This document shows positions 1-8,417 of a stretch of DNA of 64,000 bases, piece by piece. The notes under the pieces were generated by a model. The model was not told the DNA's origin and did no database searches. It saw only the letters and a program-made list of their open reading frames with translations. Where the stretch lies: assembly GCA_024236155.1 (NCBI GenBank), contig JACKLA010000001.1:248001-312000 (forward strand), written 5' to 3'. Numbering within the stretch: the stretch's first letter is position 1; every line of letters starts with the position of its first letter. The position numbers and the translations under genes are program-made. Source of the DNA: Sphingomonadaceae bacterium. Lineage in GTDB: Bacteria > Pseudomonadota > Alphaproteobacteria > Sphingomonadales > Sphingomonadaceae.

Positions 1-420
1 CAGCAGGATCGGGTCGATGTCCGAGCTGTAATTGAGTTCACCTGCGCCATGCTTGCCAAGCGCCAGCGCGAGGAAGCCATCGGACGATGCTCCTTCCACC
101 CGCCGATCGATCACCGAGGTGATAGCTGTGTCGAGCGCGCGATCGGCAAAACTCGATAACTCGCGCATTACCCTGTCGACGGGAAAGGCCCCGGCCAGGT
201 CGCCGATCGCCAGTGTCGTCGCGAGAGCAAGCCTTTCGCGGCGTAACGCCACGCCCGCATCCTCGCTCGAACCGGCACGGCTACTTGACCATTCCATCGC
301 ACCCGCTTCGTTGCCCGCTGCAAGAAGCGTTTCCAGTTCGGGTTGCCGGTCCAGCGAAAGAGCGAGAAACGGTGCGCATCTGCGCGCGCGTTCGATCGCT
401 TCGGGCCAGTCTGCACTCAT
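1..420 (-). CDS. glnE: Bifunctional glutamine synthetase adenylyltransferase/deadenylase, N-terminal part (runs off the window)
   Basis: Only the first 140 codons lie in the window; the rest is beyond base 1. The reverse strand reads from ATG at 420 without a stop. Near the edge it carries GKHGAGELNYSSDIDPILL, the hallmark nucleotidyltransferase motif of GlnE with the metal-binding DxD. Family knowledge: GlnE adds and removes AMP on glutamine synthetase in response to PII, switching nitrogen assimilation. The preceding 120 residues are helical and weakly conserved, as usual for the N-terminus. It diverges from the M28 peptidase gene, with about 110 bases between the two starts. Confidence is high because the motif is diagnostic. 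Confidence 0.9.
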   Translation of the reverse strand, partial: MSADWPEAIERARRCAPFLALSLDRQPELETLLAAGNEAGAMEWSSSRAGSSEDAGVALRRERLALATTLAIGDLAGAFPVDRVMRELSSFADRALDTAITSVIDRRVEGASSDGFLALALGKHGAGELNYSSDIDPILL

Positions 421-529
421 GCGCCTGCCCTGCCTTCCCGACGCGCGCGACGCAAGCATTGCGCTTGCGGGCAAGGCAGGGCTTTGCAATGGAGGCGCAT
501 TGCAATCCAGCAGGGATGAGGAAACTTCC

Positions 530-2218
530 ATGATCCGCACGATATTCGCAACCGCAGGCGCGCTGACGCTCGCAGCCTGCAACCTGGCCGATGGCGGCGC
601 CGACAGCGCATCGCTCGATATCCCCGAAGTGACCGATGGCGACCTGTCCGAAGCGACGATGAAGGATGTCACGCGCGAGCTGTCATCCGATGCATTCGAG
701 GGCCGCATGCCGGGCAGCGCAGGCGAGGAAAAGACCGTCGCCCTGCTGACCGAGAAGTTCAAGGCCGCCGGGCTCGAGCCGGGCAATAACGGATCGTGGG
801 TGCAGAAAGTCCCGCTGGTCGAGATCACCGGCAAGGATTTCGCCCCGCTGACCATTTCGGGCGGCGACGGCGAACCGATGGCACTCGAATACGGCAAGGA
901 CTGGGTCGGCGTGACCTATCGCGAGGATGCCGCAACGAGCCTTGCCGACAGCGAGCTGGTGTTCGTCGGATATGGCATCAATGCACCCGAGAAGGGCTGG
1001 AACGACTACGCCGGCGTCGACATGAAGGGGAAGACGGCGGTCATCCTCGTCAACGATCCGGACTTCGGGACCGAGGGGCTGGAAGGTCCGTTCAACGGCA
1101 AGGCGATGACTTATTACGGGCGCTGGACCTACAAATATGAAGAGGCCGCGCGGCAGGGAGCTGCGGGTGCCATCATCATCCACGAAACCGAACCCGCCAG
1201 CTATGGCTGGAATGTGGTCGAATCGTCATGGTCCGGCCCGCAGGCCTACGCCCAGCGCGGCGAGAATGCACCGCCGCTGACGCAGATGAACGGCTGGGTG
1301 CAAAAGCCGGTGGCCGAGAAGATCTTTGCTGCAGCAGGCAAGGACCTGTCAGAACTGGCTTCGGCGGCGAAAGGCAAGGGATTCAAACCGGTATCGCTGG
1401 GCCTCAAGGCCGGGACGAGCTTCAAGAACGATATCCGCAAGTTCGAATCGCAGAACGTGATCGGTATTCTCAAGGGCAAGACGCAGCCCGAGGAATATGT
1501 GATCCACACCGCGCACTGGGATCATCTTGGCCGCTGCACCGCTGCGCCTGATGGCGACGACATCTGCAACGGCGCGGTCGACAATGCCACCGGCACCGCC
1601 GCGCTGGTTGCCTTGGCCGAAGCGCATGCAAAGGCTGGCGCAGCCGATCGCAGCCTAGTGTTCCTTGCCGTAACCGCTGAGGAATCGGGCCTGCTCGGCG
1701 CCTATTATTACGCTTCGAACCCGGTCTTCCCGCTCAGCCAGACCGTGGGCGGCATCAATATGGACGCGTTCCTGGTCGCCGGGCCGAGCAAGGATGTCAC
1801 CGTGGTCGGCCCCGGCAAGTCGCAGCTCGACCAGTTCCTCAACAAGGCACTCAAGGCGAGCGGGCGCACGCCGACCCCCAACCCGAACCCCGAGGCCGGT
1901 TACTACTACCGCTCCGACCATTTCGCCTTCGCCAAGCAGGGCGTGCCTATGCTCTATGTCGATGGGGGCGAAGATCTCGTCGATGGCGGCACGGAAGCGG
2001 GCGCTGCGCTGGCAGCAGAATATCGCGAGCAACGCTATCACGGGCCAAAGGACGAGTTCGACGAGAACTGGGACTGGTCGGGCGTGATGCAGGACCTTCA
2101 GCTGTTCTATCACATCGGCCGCATGCTTGCGATGAGCACCAGCTGGCCGAACTGGAACGAGGGCGACGAGTTCAAGGCCACCCGCGATGCCAGCTGCGAA
2201 GCAGGCGAAGGCTGCTGA
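530..2218 (+). CDS. M28 family zinc aminopeptidase, lipoprotein
   Basis: 562 residues from ATG 530; the open frame extends upstream to 32, but that part overlaps glnE antisense and has no signal. The start is set by a lipoprotein signal ending in LTLAAC. A PA-type insert lies near residues 130-250, and an M28 metallopeptidase domain follows. Likely zinc ligands are H329 (in AHWDHLG), D351 (AVDNATG), E385 (TAEESG), D412 (INMDA) and H464 (YRSDHFAF), with E384 as catalytic base. It should remove N-terminal residues from peptides at the cell envelope. The exact substrate is unknown. The agmatine deiminase gene follows after 25 bases. Confidence 0.9.
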   Translation: MIRTIFATAGALTLAACNLADGGADSASLDIPEVTDGDLSEATMKDVTRELSSDAFEGRMPGSAGEEKTVALLTEKFKAAGLEPGNNGSWVQKVPLVEITGKDFAPLTISGGDGEPMALEYGKDWVGVTYREDAATSLADSELVFVGYGINAPEKGWNDYAGVDMKGKTAVILVNDPDFGTEGLEGPFNGKAMTYYGRWTYKYEEAARQGAAGAIIIHETEPASYGWNVVESSWSGPQAYAQRGENAPPLTQMNGWVQKPVAEKIFAAAGKDLSELASAAKGKGFKPVSLGLKAGTSFKNDIRKFESQNVIGILKGKTQPEEYVIHTAHWDHLGRCTAAPDGDDICNGAVDNATGTAALVALAEAHAKAGAADRSLVFLAVTAEESGLLGAYYYASNPVFPLSQTVGGINMDAFLVAGPSKDVTVVGPGKSQLDQFLNKALKASGRTPTPNPNPEAGYYYRSDHFAFAKQGVPMLYVDGGEDLVDGGTEAGAALAAEYREQRYHGPKDEFDENWDWSGVMQDLQLFYHIGRMLAMSTSWPNWNEGDEFKATRDASCEAGEGC

Positions 2219-2243
2219 ACCGCCAAGCCGGGATGGCCGATCG

Positions 2244-3218
2244 ATGAACATGCTCATGCCGCCCGAATGGGCGCAGCAGGACTGGTTGTGGATCGGCTTC
2301 CCGCATGATGCCGAGGAATGGCCGGGTTATCTCGCCCGCGCGCAGGAACAGATTGCCGCTTTCGCCAATGCAGTTGCGGAGAGCGGGCAGCAAGTGCGCC
2401 TGCTGGTTCGCGATACGGCCAACGAAGCGCGGGCGCGCGAACTGTGCAGTCCGGCGGTCACGCTTGAACGCCGCGCATATGGCGACGTCTGGCTGCGTGA
2501 TACCGGACCGCTGGTGCGCGCTGACGGTTCGGCGTTGCGCTGCCAGTTCAACGGCTGGGGCGAGAAATACCTGATGGATGGTGACCAGGCCATCGGAGCA
2601 GAACTTGCACGCGATGCCGGATTGCCCGTGGTCGAAGGCGACTGGATCCTCGAAGGGGGCGCAATAGACGGCGATGGCACCGGGCTGGTCGTCACCACCG
2701 AGCAGTGCCTGCTCAACCCCAACCGCAACCCCCTGCTTTCGCGCGCAGACATCGAGCAGCACCTCGCGGCTGACCTCGGCTTCGACCGCGTGCTGTGGCT
2801 CGGTGACGGTCTGATCAACGACCACACCGATGGCCATGTCGACAATCTTGCGCGCTTTGTCGGGCCCAACCGTCTGACCCTGCCGCGCGCGACCGGGCCA
2901 GACGATCCCAACGCGGCGATCTATGCCGATGCAAAGAACCGGGCGCTGGAATTCGGCGTCGAACTTGCGGAAATCCCCTCACCGGGGTTGGTTACGCGCG
3001 GCGACATGATCGAACCGGCGAGCTACGCCAATTTCGCCATCACCAGCCATCTCGTGGTCGTGCCAACCTTCGGCTCGGTGCATGACGATGACGCAGTGGC
3101 GGCAATTGCAAAGCTCTTCCCCGACCGCGAAACCATCGGCCTGCCCGCAGATGCCGTACTGGCGGGCGGCGGTGGATTCCATTGCGCCAGCCAGCAAATG
3201 CCAAGGCTGGGGAATTAG
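2244..3218 (+). CDS. aguA: Agmatine deiminase / peptidyl-arginine deiminase family
   Basis: 324 residues from ATG 2244; a longer frame opens at 2187, but it overlaps the previous gene and adds a low-complexity tail. Guanidine-modifying fold motifs include WLRDTGP, DHTDGHVDN and the catalytic cysteine in GGGFHCASQQMP (about residue 314). Family knowledge: agmatine plus water gives N-carbamoylputrescine and ammonia, the first step of agmatine use or putrescine synthesis. No aguB-like amidase is adjacent, so the pathway partner must lie elsewhere. It probably shares a transcript with the upstream peptidase. Confidence 0.9.
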   Translation: MNMLMPPEWAQQDWLWIGFPHDAEEWPGYLARAQEQIAAFANAVAESGQQVRLLVRDTANEARARELCSPAVTLERRAYGDVWLRDTGPLVRADGSALRCQFNGWGEKYLMDGDQAIGAELARDAGLPVVEGDWILEGGAIDGDGTGLVVTTEQCLLNPNRNPLLSRADIEQHLAADLGFDRVLWLGDGLINDHTDGHVDNLARFVGPNRLTLPRATGPDDPNAAIYADAKNRALEFGVELAEIPSPGLVTRGDMIEPASYANFAITSHLVVVPTFGSVHDDDAVAAIAKLFPDRETIGLPADAVLAGGGGFHCASQQMPRLGN

Positions 3219-3234
3219 CGAATTGTTAGGAGCC

Positions 3235-3375
3235 ATGCGTGACAATCACGCCATGGCACAGGCACGCACTCTCGCAGTCCAGGCAGGCACTCAGGTCCAT
3301 GAGGCAATACGCCTCGTGATCGTGTGCGGATGTGGTGCCGCGCTTATGCTGGCAGGCACTGCATTCCCTTTCTAG
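3235..3375 (+). CDS. Possible small protein with one membrane segment
   Basis: 46-codon frame starting 16 bases after the deiminase stop, with TAGGAG immediately upstream of the ATG (short spacing). The second half, IRLVIVCGCGAALMLAGTAF, would make one transmembrane helix. I do not recognise it and cannot show that it is translated. It could be a chance frame in the spacer before the convergent TauE gene. Confidence 0.35.
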   Translation: MRDNHAMAQARTLAVQAGTQVHEAIRLVIVCGCGAALMLAGTAFPF

Positions 3376-3402
3376 CACCCCCAGACCAGGGTCGAGCCGG
3401 TT

Positions 3403-4152
3403 TCAGCCCGCCCACAGCTTTACCAGCGCGGCCATGGCCGTAATCGCCAGCACCAAGGCCACAAAACCGCGCCAGACCTGATCGCTGACCTTGCCGAACG
3501 CCCTGGAGCCCAGCCAGTTGCCCACCAGCACAGCCGGGAACAACAGCAGCGCAAGCCACAGCAGTTTCCATTCGAGCCGCCCGATAACCGCGCCCGACCC
3601 CGTTCCAGCCAAAGCCGCTATCGTGAAGATCAGCAGCATCGATGCCTTTGCCGTCTGGCGCGGAATTGCGCGCCCGACATAATAGGGGACGACCGGTGGC
3701 CCGGGCATCCCGGCAAAGCCGGTCAGCAAGCCACTGGAAATACCTGCCAACCCGGTGGTCACTGCTCCTGGGCGATCGGCCGCGCGCTGAGGCAGGAGGA
3801 TCACAAAGAAAGCCGACAGGGCCACCAGCGCGATCAGGAACCGCGCGACGTCGGGCGGGGTCGCCGCCAATGCAACCATTCCCGGCGCCGTGGTGACGAA
3901 CACAAGCCCGCCAATCACCAGCGCCGATCGTTCGGCATTGGCGAGGATCGAGCGAAGCTCGCTCAGGCCGACAAGCAGCGCAACCAGGTTGGTTACCAGC
4001 ACCGCCTGCACCGGGGTCAGCGCGAGCGCCAGGACCGGCACCAGCAGGATCGCAAGACCGAAGCCCGCCAGCCCGCGCACGAACGCCCCTACCAGCGTGG
4101 TCACCAGGGCAACCGCGATCTGGAGTGCAGTGAAGCCGGCGAGTGCCTCCAC
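3403..4152 (-). CDS. TauE/SafE family sulfite/sulfonate exporter-like permease
   Basis: 249 residues, almost entirely hydrophobic, with about eight predicted membrane helices. Typical TauE features are an N-terminal GAFVRGLAGFG loop and a mid-protein GLLTGFAGMPGPP loop, the two pseudo-repeats of this family. Members move sulfite, sulfoacetate or other small organic anions; substrate cannot be read here. The start lies 6 bases after the thrS stop on the same strand, so it is probably the distal gene of the thrS transcript. Confidence 0.85.
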   Translation of the reverse strand: MEALAGFTALQIAVALVTTLVGAFVRGLAGFGLAILLVPVLALALTPVQAVLVTNLVALLVGLSELRSILANAERSALVIGGLVFVTTAPGMVALAATPPDVARFLIALVALSAFFVILLPQRAADRPGAVTTGLAGISSGLLTGFAGMPGPPVVPYYVGRAIPRQTAKASMLLIFTIAALAGTGSGAVIGRLEWKLLWLALLLFPAVLVGNWLGSRAFGKVSDQVWRGFVALVLAITAMAALVKLWAG

Positions 4153-4158
4153 CCCGCG

Positions 4159-6177
4159 TCAGTCGGTGGCGAGATCGGGCGGCGTGGCAGCCGTCTTCAA
4201 CATCGCAATCGCCTCGTCGAGCGGCATCACCTTCTGGTGTTGTTCGCCCAACGTGCGGACGGCCACTGTGCCCTCCTCGGCTTCGCGCATGCCGACCACC
4301 AGCAGGTGCGGCACCTTGGCAACCGAATGTTCGCGCACCTTGTAATTGATCTTTTCGTTCCGCAGGTCGCTCTCGACGCGGATGCCCGCCGCTTCGAGTT
4401 TGGCGACCATATCCTTCGCATAGCCGTCTGCATCGGAAACGATGGTCGCAACCACCGCCTGCACCGGCGCAAGCCAGCACGGCAGACGACCGGCGAAGTG
4501 CTCGATCAGAATGCCGATGAAGCGCTCATAGGAGCCGAAAATCGCACGGTGGAGCATGACCGGGCGATGCTTCTCGCCATCCTCGCCGACATAGGTCGCA
4601 TCAAGGCGTTCGGGCAGAACGCGGTCGCCCTGGATCGTGCCGACCTGCCAGGTGCGGCCGATCGCGTCGGTCAGGTGCCATTCGAGCTTGGGCGCGTAAA
4701 AAGCGCCTTCGCCCGGCAATTCTTCCCAACCATAGTCATCGTTCGCCATGCCCGCTTCTGCCACAGCGTCACGCAGTTCCTGCTCGGCCTTGTCCCAATC
4801 CGCCTCGCTACCGAAACGCTTTTCAGGGCGCAGCGCCAGCTTGATGGAGTAGGTGAAGCCGAAATCCTTGTAGACGCTGTCAGCCAGCTCGATGAAGGCA
4901 CGAACTTCCTCCACCACCTGGCTTTCGGTGCAGAAGATATGCGCATCGTCCTGCGTGAACTGGCGCACGCGCATCAGCCCGTGCAACGCGCCGTGCGGTT
5001 CGTTGCGGTGGCAGCAGCCCATCTCGCCCAGCCGGATCGGCAGGTCGCGATAGGAGGTGATGCCCTGCTTGAACACCAGCACGTGGGCCGGGCAGTTCAT
5101 CGGCTTGATCGCCATCCAGTCCGCGTCGGAGGCGACCTTGGGTGATGCAGCCGTCTCGCCATCATCGCCCACTTCGGGAACGATGTCAGGCACGGCAAAC
5201 ATGTTCTCGGCATATTTTCCCCAGTGGCCCGACTGGGTCCACTGGCGCACATCCATCAGCTGCGGCGTCTTGATCTCGCGATAACCCGCACCGTCCATCT
5301 TGCGGCGCATATAGGCCTCCAGCTCGCGCCAGATGCGATAGCCCTTGGGATGCCAGAAGACGCTGCCGTGAGCCTCTTCCTGCAGGTGGAACAGGTCCAT
5401 CTCGCGGCCCAGCTTGCGGTGGTCGCGCTTGGCAGCCTCTTCCAGCCGCATGAGGTGGGCATTGAGCTGCTTCTTGTTGAGCCAGCCGGTGCCATAGATG
5501 CGCGTCAGCTGGGCGTTGCGCTGGTCACCGCGCCAATAGGCCCCGGCGACGCGCATCAGCTTGAACGCATCGGGGTCAAGCTTGCCCGTGCTGGCAAGAT
5601 GCGGGCCGCGGCACATGTCGAGCCAGTCGTCGCCCGACCAGTAAACCGTCAGTTCCTCATTCTCGGGCAGTTCCCTGGCCCATTGGGCCTTGAAGCTCTC
5701 GCCATCGGCTTCCCACTTGTCGATCAGCTGCTGGCGGCTCCAGGCTTCGCGGCGCAGCGGCTTGTCGGCCCTGATGATCCGCCGCATCTCTTCCTCGATT
5801 GCGGGCAGGTCGTCCATGCTGAAAGGTTCGCGCCCCTCGGGTGCCTTGACGTCATAATAGAAGCCATCCTCGGTCGCCGGGCCGAAGGTGATCTGGGTTC
5901 CGGGAAACAGCGACTGCACGGCCTCGGCCAGCACATGGGCAAAATCGTGACGGGCGAGTTCGAGCGCGTCCACCTCGTCGCGTGACGTCACCAACGCCAG
6001 CTCGGCATCCCCCTCGAAAGGGCGGTTGATATCCCGCAATTCGCCATTCACGCGCGCGGCAATCGCCGCCTTGGCAAGTCCCGGCCCGATAGCGGCGGCA
6101 ACATCGGCAGGCGTGCTGCCGCGTTCCATCTCACGCACCGAACCATCGGGCAGGCTGATCTTGAGCAGTTCCGTCAT
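4159..6177 (-). CDS. thrS: Threonyl-tRNA synthetase
   Basis: 672 residues, slightly above the usual 640. Domain order: N-terminal TGS domain (about 1-65), editing domain with HDFAHVLAEA and MCRGPH, class II catalytic core with the zinc-binding NCPAHVLVFK and motif 2 around HGLMRVRQFTQDDAHIF, then the C-terminal anticodon-binding domain. It charges tRNA-Thr and hydrolyses mischarged Ser-tRNA-Thr. A Thr-rich leader peptide and terminator-like hairpin lie 130-230 bases upstream on the same strand, so expression is probably set by Thr-tRNA supply. A TauE permease gene follows by 6 bases. Confidence 0.97.
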   Translation of the reverse strand: MTELLKISLPDGSVREMERGSTPADVAAAIGPGLAKAAIAARVNGELRDINRPFEGDAELALVTSRDEVDALELARHDFAHVLAEAVQSLFPGTQITFGPATEDGFYYDVKAPEGREPFSMDDLPAIEEEMRRIIRADKPLRREAWSRQQLIDKWEADGESFKAQWARELPENEELTVYWSGDDWLDMCRGPHLASTGKLDPDAFKLMRVAGAYWRGDQRNAQLTRIYGTGWLNKKQLNAHLMRLEEAAKRDHRKLGREMDLFHLQEEAHGSVFWHPKGYRIWRELEAYMRRKMDGAGYREIKTPQLMDVRQWTQSGHWGKYAENMFAVPDIVPEVGDDGETAASPKVASDADWMAIKPMNCPAHVLVFKQGITSYRDLPIRLGEMGCCHRNEPHGALHGLMRVRQFTQDDAHIFCTESQVVEEVRAFIELADSVYKDFGFTYSIKLALRPEKRFGSEADWDKAEQELRDAVAEAGMANDDYGWEELPGEGAFYAPKLEWHLTDAIGRTWQVGTIQGDRVLPERLDATYVGEDGEKHRPVMLHRAIFGSYERFIGILIEHFAGRLPCWLAPVQAVVATIVSDADGYAKDMVAKLEAAGIRVESDLRNEKINYKVREHSVAKVPHLLVVGMREAEEGTVAVRTLGEQHQKVMPLDEAIAMLKTAATPPDLATD

Positions 6178-6302
6178 CGTCTCATCCGTTTCCTCGGCGC
6201 GGCGTTCCTGTCCGGCCTCGACTTGACGTGGCCCATGGCACAGGTCGACCCGCGCTTGAAGCGGCGTTTGGTGGAAATCCGCGATTTCGGGAGCAAACGC
6301 CA

Positions 6303-6322
6303 GCCACCCGAAACCGGGTGGC
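6303..6322 (-). terminator. Attenuator hairpin in the thrS leader
   Basis: Perfect 8-bp stem GCCACCCG/CGGGTGGC with a 4-base loop, transcribed toward thrS and lying 11 bases after the leader peptide stop. It is followed by a poor T tract (TGGCGTTTGCT), common in GC-rich alphaproteobacteria. The proximal arm can instead pair with the CCGGG segment at 6354-6358, which itself pairs with 6363-6368. The three mutually exclusive pairings match the 1:2, 2:3 and 3:4 logic of amino-acid attenuators. Function is inferred. Confidence 0.6.
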
Positions 6323-6333
6323 GGTGCGTCGCG

Positions 6334-6405
6334 TCAGATTGCGACCGACCGCCCCCGGAAAACCGGGGTGATGGTGGTAGTGTTCAGGGCAATGCACTTG
6401 CGCAT
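6334..6405 (-). CDS. Threonine leader peptide of thrS
   Basis: 23-codon frame, ATG at 6405 and TGA at 6334-6336, reading M-R-K-C-I-A-L-N-T-T-T-I-T-P and nine more residues. The Thr codons ACT ACC ACC ATC ACC (one Ile within) lie at 6367-6381, directly before the first hairpin arm (6363-6368). This is the organisation of the enteric thr-operon leader, but placed before thrS. No Shine-Dalgarno is visible. The overlapping His-rich frame in another phase is probably its shadow. Translation is inferred from the architecture. Confidence 0.7.
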   Translation of the reverse strand: MRKCIALNTTTITPVFRGRSVAI

Positions 6406-6412
6406 GGCCGGT

Positions 6413-6441
6413 AATCTAGGGGCGAAGGCGTAAATATTCAA
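6413..6441 (-). promoter_or_regulatory. Predicted promoter of the thrS leader transcript
   Basis: On the minus strand TTGAAT (6441-6436), a 17-base spacer and TAGATT (6418-6413) resemble the -35/-10 elements of a housekeeping promoter, each matching 4 of 6. Seven bases separate the -10 box from the leader ATG, so transcription would start at or very near that A. The message would then be leaderless, which fits the absence of a ribosome binding site. The -35 box overlaps the last codon and stop of the upstream phosphatase gene. Confidence 0.5.
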
Positions 6442-8090
6442 CCAATGTCGAGTTTCTGGCTGCCCGCCACGCTCGATATCCGCTTGGCCGATGCCAGCCG
6501 GGTTGTTCGGCTGCGGATCGTTTCGAGAAAACGGTACTCGCTCGTCGCACGAGCAGGTGTCAGCTCGACCGCCATATAGCCACGATGGGCCGTTTCCGCC
6601 CATTTGAGTTGCGGATTGGTTTCGACAGATTGCCGCGCGAGGCTCTCGGGCGGAACCCAGGAGAGGTAGCCTTCGAAGCCGGGTGAGCAAACCGAATGTC
6701 CGGCGAACTCGATTCCGGCAGCGGCACCTGCATTGTCCAGTTCCGATGCCCAGGCATTGTGGCTGTCACCCGCGAGCACGACGAGGTTGGCGTCGGCCTC
6801 TTGCGCAGACCTCAGCAACCTTTCGCGTGCGGCAGGATATCCGTCCCACGCATCCATGTTGAACGGCAGCCCGACCTTGCCGTTCAATGCGCCCGCCGTG
6901 ATCCGCTTGCGCAGGTAACCGGGCACCGCATCGGTCATGCCTTCCGCCAGTCCGGGCGAGCTCCTGAGGCTGGCCATGATCACTTGTTGGAGCAGCACCT
7001 GCCAAGTCTTGCCCGACCGCCGCGAGGTTTTGAGCCCGTCAGCCAGCCAGCCCTCCTGCACCTCGCCCATCAAGGTGCGCGAGGAATCGCGCCATTCTCC
7101 GTCGCGGAAGGCTTCGAGTGCGGCAAGCGTCTTTGCCGGATCACCGCCGCCCCGTTTGGCAATATCGCCGAGATCGAACGGCTTGGTCCGCGCGGTCAGG
7201 CGCGTTTCCAGCCTGAACAACGTTGCAAGATCACCGATTTCGTAGGCTGCCCAGGGCTCGTCCGACACCGGCAACCATTCGGACCGCGCCTGCTGCGCCG
7301 CGCGCTTGCGCACGTCCCATGATCCCTCGGTTGCCGGATCGTGGTTCTCGGCACCCAGCGCATAGCTGTCGTTAGCTGCCTCGTGATCGTCCGATACGTG
7401 AATCATCGGATAGAGCTGATGCAGTCGCTGCAGGTCCGGATCGCTGTGATAGCTGGCAAAACGCTCGCGATAGTCGGCCAGCGCAATCGTTTCGTGGTCG
7501 GGTGCAATTGCACGCCCGGCAAGTGCCTGTTCGGGCGAGGGGTAGGTGCCGATCGGATACTCATAAAAATAGTCGCCGGTGTGCAGCACAACGTCGAAAT
7601 CGCCCTGCTCGGCGATATGGGCATAGGCGTTGAACCAGCCGAATGCCTTGTTCGAACAGCCGACAACCGCCATGCGGAAAGTCTCGACCTTGCCGACCGG
7701 GAGCGTGCGTGTGCTGCCGGTACACGACATCGCACCATCAGGGGCAATGAAGCGGTAATAATACCAGCTGTCAGGTTCGAGGCCGGTCACGGCCGCCTTC
7801 GCGCACCAGTCACGATCGGGCGAGGCAGCCACTGTCCCGGAAGCAACAACCTGCCCGAAACCGTCATCGCGGGCGACTTCCCACTGCAAGTCGGTTTCCT
7901 GCCCGCCGACATAGCGTGTCCACAACAGCGCACCGGAAGGTCCGGGTTCGCCGCTTGCCACCCCATGGGTAAAGCCTTTCGCAGACTGCGCCGCGAGCGG
8001 CGCGGCCGCAAGCGCCCCACCGACGATGCCAAGCTGGAACAAGGATCGCCGCGAGAGCGCGAAAGCGGAGGATGGCTTGGGTTCGGTCAT
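6438..8090 (-). CDS. phoD: PhoD-like alkaline phosphatase D family protein, Tat-exported
   Basis: 550 residues from ATG 8090; the frame opens 23 codons earlier, but the chosen start places a clean twin-arginine signal (SRRSLFQLG, then a hydrophobic stretch ending AAAPLAAQ) near the N-terminus. After the signal come the N-terminal beta domain of the family (THGVASGEP) and the metallophosphatase core with HTGDYFYEYP, HVSDDHEAAND and VLAGDSHNAWASEL. These supply the Fe/Ca ligands used to hydrolyse phosphate mono- and diesters in the periplasm. The stop abuts the thrS leader promoter. No Pho box was recognised upstream. Confidence 0.9.
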   Translation of the reverse strand: MTEPKPSSAFALSRRSLFQLGIVGGALAAAPLAAQSAKGFTHGVASGEPGPSGALLWTRYVGGQETDLQWEVARDDGFGQVVASGTVAASPDRDWCAKAAVTGLEPDSWYYYRFIAPDGAMSCTGSTRTLPVGKVETFRMAVVGCSNKAFGWFNAYAHIAEQGDFDVVLHTGDYFYEYPIGTYPSPEQALAGRAIAPDHETIALADYRERFASYHSDPDLQRLHQLYPMIHVSDDHEAANDSYALGAENHDPATEGSWDVRKRAAQQARSEWLPVSDEPWAAYEIGDLATLFRLETRLTARTKPFDLGDIAKRGGGDPAKTLAALEAFRDGEWRDSSRTLMGEVQEGWLADGLKTSRRSGKTWQVLLQQVIMASLRSSPGLAEGMTDAVPGYLRKRITAGALNGKVGLPFNMDAWDGYPAARERLLRSAQEADANLVVLAGDSHNAWASELDNAGAAAGIEFAGHSVCSPGFEGYLSWVPPESLARQSVETNPQLKWAETAHRGYMAVELTPARATSEYRFLETIRSRTTRLASAKRISSVAGSQKLDIG

Positions 8091-8168
8091 TGCAAAGCGA
8101 TAGGCCGGAAATGCGACGCGGGAAAGACGGTTTTGCGTTCCGTGCGAAGACAAGCTCACACGACGTAG

Positions 8169-8218
8169 TGTAAAGTCTAGTTGACAAATCAGCGAATCTC
8201 TGTCAACTAGGCTTTACA
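8169..8218. promoter_or_regulatory. Paired 18-bp operator-like sites forming a long inverted repeat
   Basis: Left arm TGTAAAGTCTAGTTGACA (8169-8186) and right arm TGTCAACTAGGCTTTACA (8201-8218) are reverse complements at 17 of 18 positions, with a 14-base spacer. Each arm alone is an imperfect dyad TGTNAA-N6-TTNACA. Their centres are 32 bp apart, three helical turns. Each arm holds TTGACA, on opposite strands, so the site can overlap divergent promoters for the phosphatase (minus) and the membrane/XRE operon (plus). Autoregulation by the XRE protein encoded downstream is the obvious inference, untested. Confidence 0.65.
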
Positions 8219-8240
8219 TCAAGGAAAAGGAACTTGTCTA

Positions 8241-8414
8241 ATGTACAAGCTTGCACCCCAAATAGGCATTGCCGCCGCCATGATCGGGTCGGCACTGGCC
8301 GGTCGTTACGAACTCATCTCCGAGCAAGCATCGACCACAATGTTCTTTGCGCTGCTGGCGCTATCAGTCACGACGCTGCCGCGCGGGAAATCGCGCTGCG
8401 CATCGGGTTGCTGA
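8241..8414 (+). CDS. Small membrane protein, first gene of the XRE operon
   Basis: 57 codons from ATG 8241, preceded by a purine-rich AAGGAAAAGGA about 9 bases upstream. Two hydrophobic stretches (IGIAAAMIGSALAG and TMFFALLALSVTTL) suggest a two-helix membrane protein with a short basic, Cys-containing tail. Its stop is 3 bases before the next start, so it is probably cotranslated with the 138-residue membrane protein. I do not recognise a family. Confidence 0.6.
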   Translation: MYKLAPQIGIAAAMIGSALAGRYELISEQASTTMFFALLALSVTTLPRGKSRCASGC

Positions 8415-8417
8415 GCG

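Noticed and set aside
6182..6397. Frame with a His-rich start (HYHHH) in the thrS leader, considered as a His leader
   Set aside because: It is another phase of the same bases as the Thr codons; it runs through the hairpins to the thrS start without a leader-sized stop, and the gene downstream is thrS.
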